From Glaciecola sp947496235 (GTDB taxonomy: Bacteria; Pseudomonadota; Gammaproteobacteria; Enterobacterales; Alteromonadaceae), in assembly GCF_050306235.1 (NCBI RefSeq), contig NZ_JBLWFH010000012.1:37518-101517 (forward strand): a DNA stretch of 64,000 bases, written 5' to 3'. The position numbers and the translations under genes were made by a program. Shown here one piece after another: positions 63,120 to 64,000 of this stretch (its first letter is position 1; every line of letters begins with the position of its first letter). Under the pieces are notes generated by a model that worked only from the letters and a program-made list of their open reading frames with translations, did no database searches and was not told where the DNA came from.

Positions 63120-63923
63120 TCAGTTAGTTGTTTGAATGAACGAGGATAAACCGACCAAAAACGACGAGCTTTTCACAATAAATTTTGTGTCAGTACCAGT
63201 ATAGACTAATTGAATATCTTGGGGGGAAGATAATAAATTGGTTTTCACTTCTTCTTCTGTATAGCCTTGAAAAACTAGATTTAATTTACCGTTTGCGAGA
63301 AATCGCTCGGTATTTCGAACAATTCCTTTCGCTATTCCGGTTTCTGCCATAATGCTAGGATTAGCGTCTGACAGCTCACAACTTGTTGATTGAAATATCA
63401 GTGCACCAGCGCCTTGTTGAGGGGTAAAATTATCCAATTTATATGAAAGCGAGCAATCGAGAGTGGCGTTGAATTCTTCTTTACTGGAAATCAATTTCTT
63501 ACCTACCGCTATTCTAGTCACAAAGGATGTACTTAAACTGTCAATAGGCTTCAATAGTTGGATAGATTTCTCCGGAAAAGTGGGCGTTTGCTGAAATTCA
63601 GCGTCAGTTAAGGCGGCAATGTTGCCACCGACTAAAATACTGTCTTTAGGTGCGAAATATCTTACTTTCCGCCCGATAAACTTGACCATCAAAGGTTGTT
63701 TCGGTAATTCTTTTAATTCTGCTAGCGTATAGCCTTTTGTCCTTATTCTTATCGCTCTTACAGCTTTTTCGGTTGTTGCTTCAATAAAATCTTTGAACAA
63801 ACTGTTACCTAGAAGGTTTTGTGATGCAGAAGTGAGTTGACACTTAGTTGGTTGGTTATAGCCAGAACCAACAAGTTGCCCTTCACCGTTAATGATTTGA
63901 GGTAGCAGTAAGCTAACAATGAC
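63120..63923 (-). pseudogene. Secreted hypothetical protein gene, 5' end apparently cut by an IS3-group element
   Basis: The minus-strand frame ends at 63120 and is open upstream past the weak TTG at 63800 to the presumed insertion point. It encodes at its N-terminal side SVIVSLLLPQIINGEGQLVG, the look of a signal peptide lacking its start, then GYNQPTKCQLTSASQNLLGN and a 226-residue body (RIRTKGYTLAELKELPKQP). No family is recognised. No ATG or GTG is available before the stop in the adjoining IS-like sequence, so the natural start seems to have been separated by insertion. A truncated cytoplasmic product from the TTG is possible. Confidence 0.65.
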
Positions 63924-64000
63924 TGATCTTCCCCTAAAACACTAGACACTTTTTATGTTCAAAATGAAGTATGATAGGAAGTGTTATGAGAAACAAATAT
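63924..64000 (+). mobile_element. Left end of an IS3-group insertion sequence with the start of orfA (cut by the window edge)
   Basis: From 63924 the sequence reads TGATCTTCCCCTAAAACACT then AGACAC. This closely follows the IS3-group inverted repeat, recalled as TGATCTTACCCAGCAATAGT then GGACAC, including the TG terminus. At 63986 an ATG with AGGAAG upstream begins MRNKY, compatible with an IS3-type orfA start. The window ends before the body of the transposase, so the right end and the 3-bp duplication (expected GAC) cannot be checked. Confidence 0.6.

Overview
The window reads as about 40 percent GC chromosomal DNA of a marine gammaproteobacterium of the Alteromonadales type (Paraglaciecola/Glaciecola-like). 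The grounds are the protein sequences, the NagP/NagX/GH20 chitin-sugar genes, the NagR-type operators, secreted pectin enzymes and TonB-dependent nutrient uptake. No rRNA, tRNA or CRISPR array was seen. Taxonomy is inferred from family resemblance only.

Left part (1-12.6 kb): a glycosyltransferase cut by the window edge, a secreted S9 peptidase, a large hybrid histidine kinase, a divergent response regulator/diguanylate cyclase broken by an in-frame stop, a lone BtuD-like ATPase, a class II DAHP synthase and an Atm1-like ABC exporter.

Centre (12.6-44.4 kb): a large purine-catabolism island. A seven-gene operon xdhA-xdhB-xdhC-uraD-uraH-guaD-puuD takes guanine, hypoxanthine and xanthine to urate, using a membrane cytochrome c-type urate hydroxylase, and on to allantoin. 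A divergent RutR-like TetR regulator is followed by allantoinase puuE. A second operon (amidase, Ntn-hydrolase of the GGT/HpxW type, TauE/SafE permease, ureidoglycine-glyoxylate aminotransferase, allantoate amidohydrolase) can carry allantoate to oxalurate, oxamate and oxalate. Accessory genes are adenine deaminase, 8-oxoguanine deaminase, two NCS2 purine permeases, an ABC importer, a TonB-dependent receptor, an RraA-like protein and a LOG-type nucleotide phosphoribohydrolase. An Fe(II)/2-oxoglutarate oxygenase paired with an unrecognised 377-residue protein is the most promising undescribed part. Six copies of a RutR-like palindrome (GACCA-NN-TGGTC) lie in front of these units and define one regulon.

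Right part (44.4-64 kb): a signal-peptide-bearing methyltransferase-like protein; a pectin cluster (pectinesterase, pectinesterase-esterase fusion, rhamnogalacturonan acetylesterase) with LacI-type palindromes; a GlcNAc/chitin cluster (GH20 lipoprotein, internally deleted GlcNAc kinase, nagX, nagP) with three NagR-type palindromes; and a probable halogenase remnant. After these come assorted genes (PH-domain protein, murein amidase lipoprotein, Old Yellow Enzyme, DUF819 protein, secreted agmatine-deiminase-like protein, a coiled-coil protein with a 21-bp repeat). At the right edge, a secreted-protein gene appears to be interrupted by the left end of an IS3-group element.
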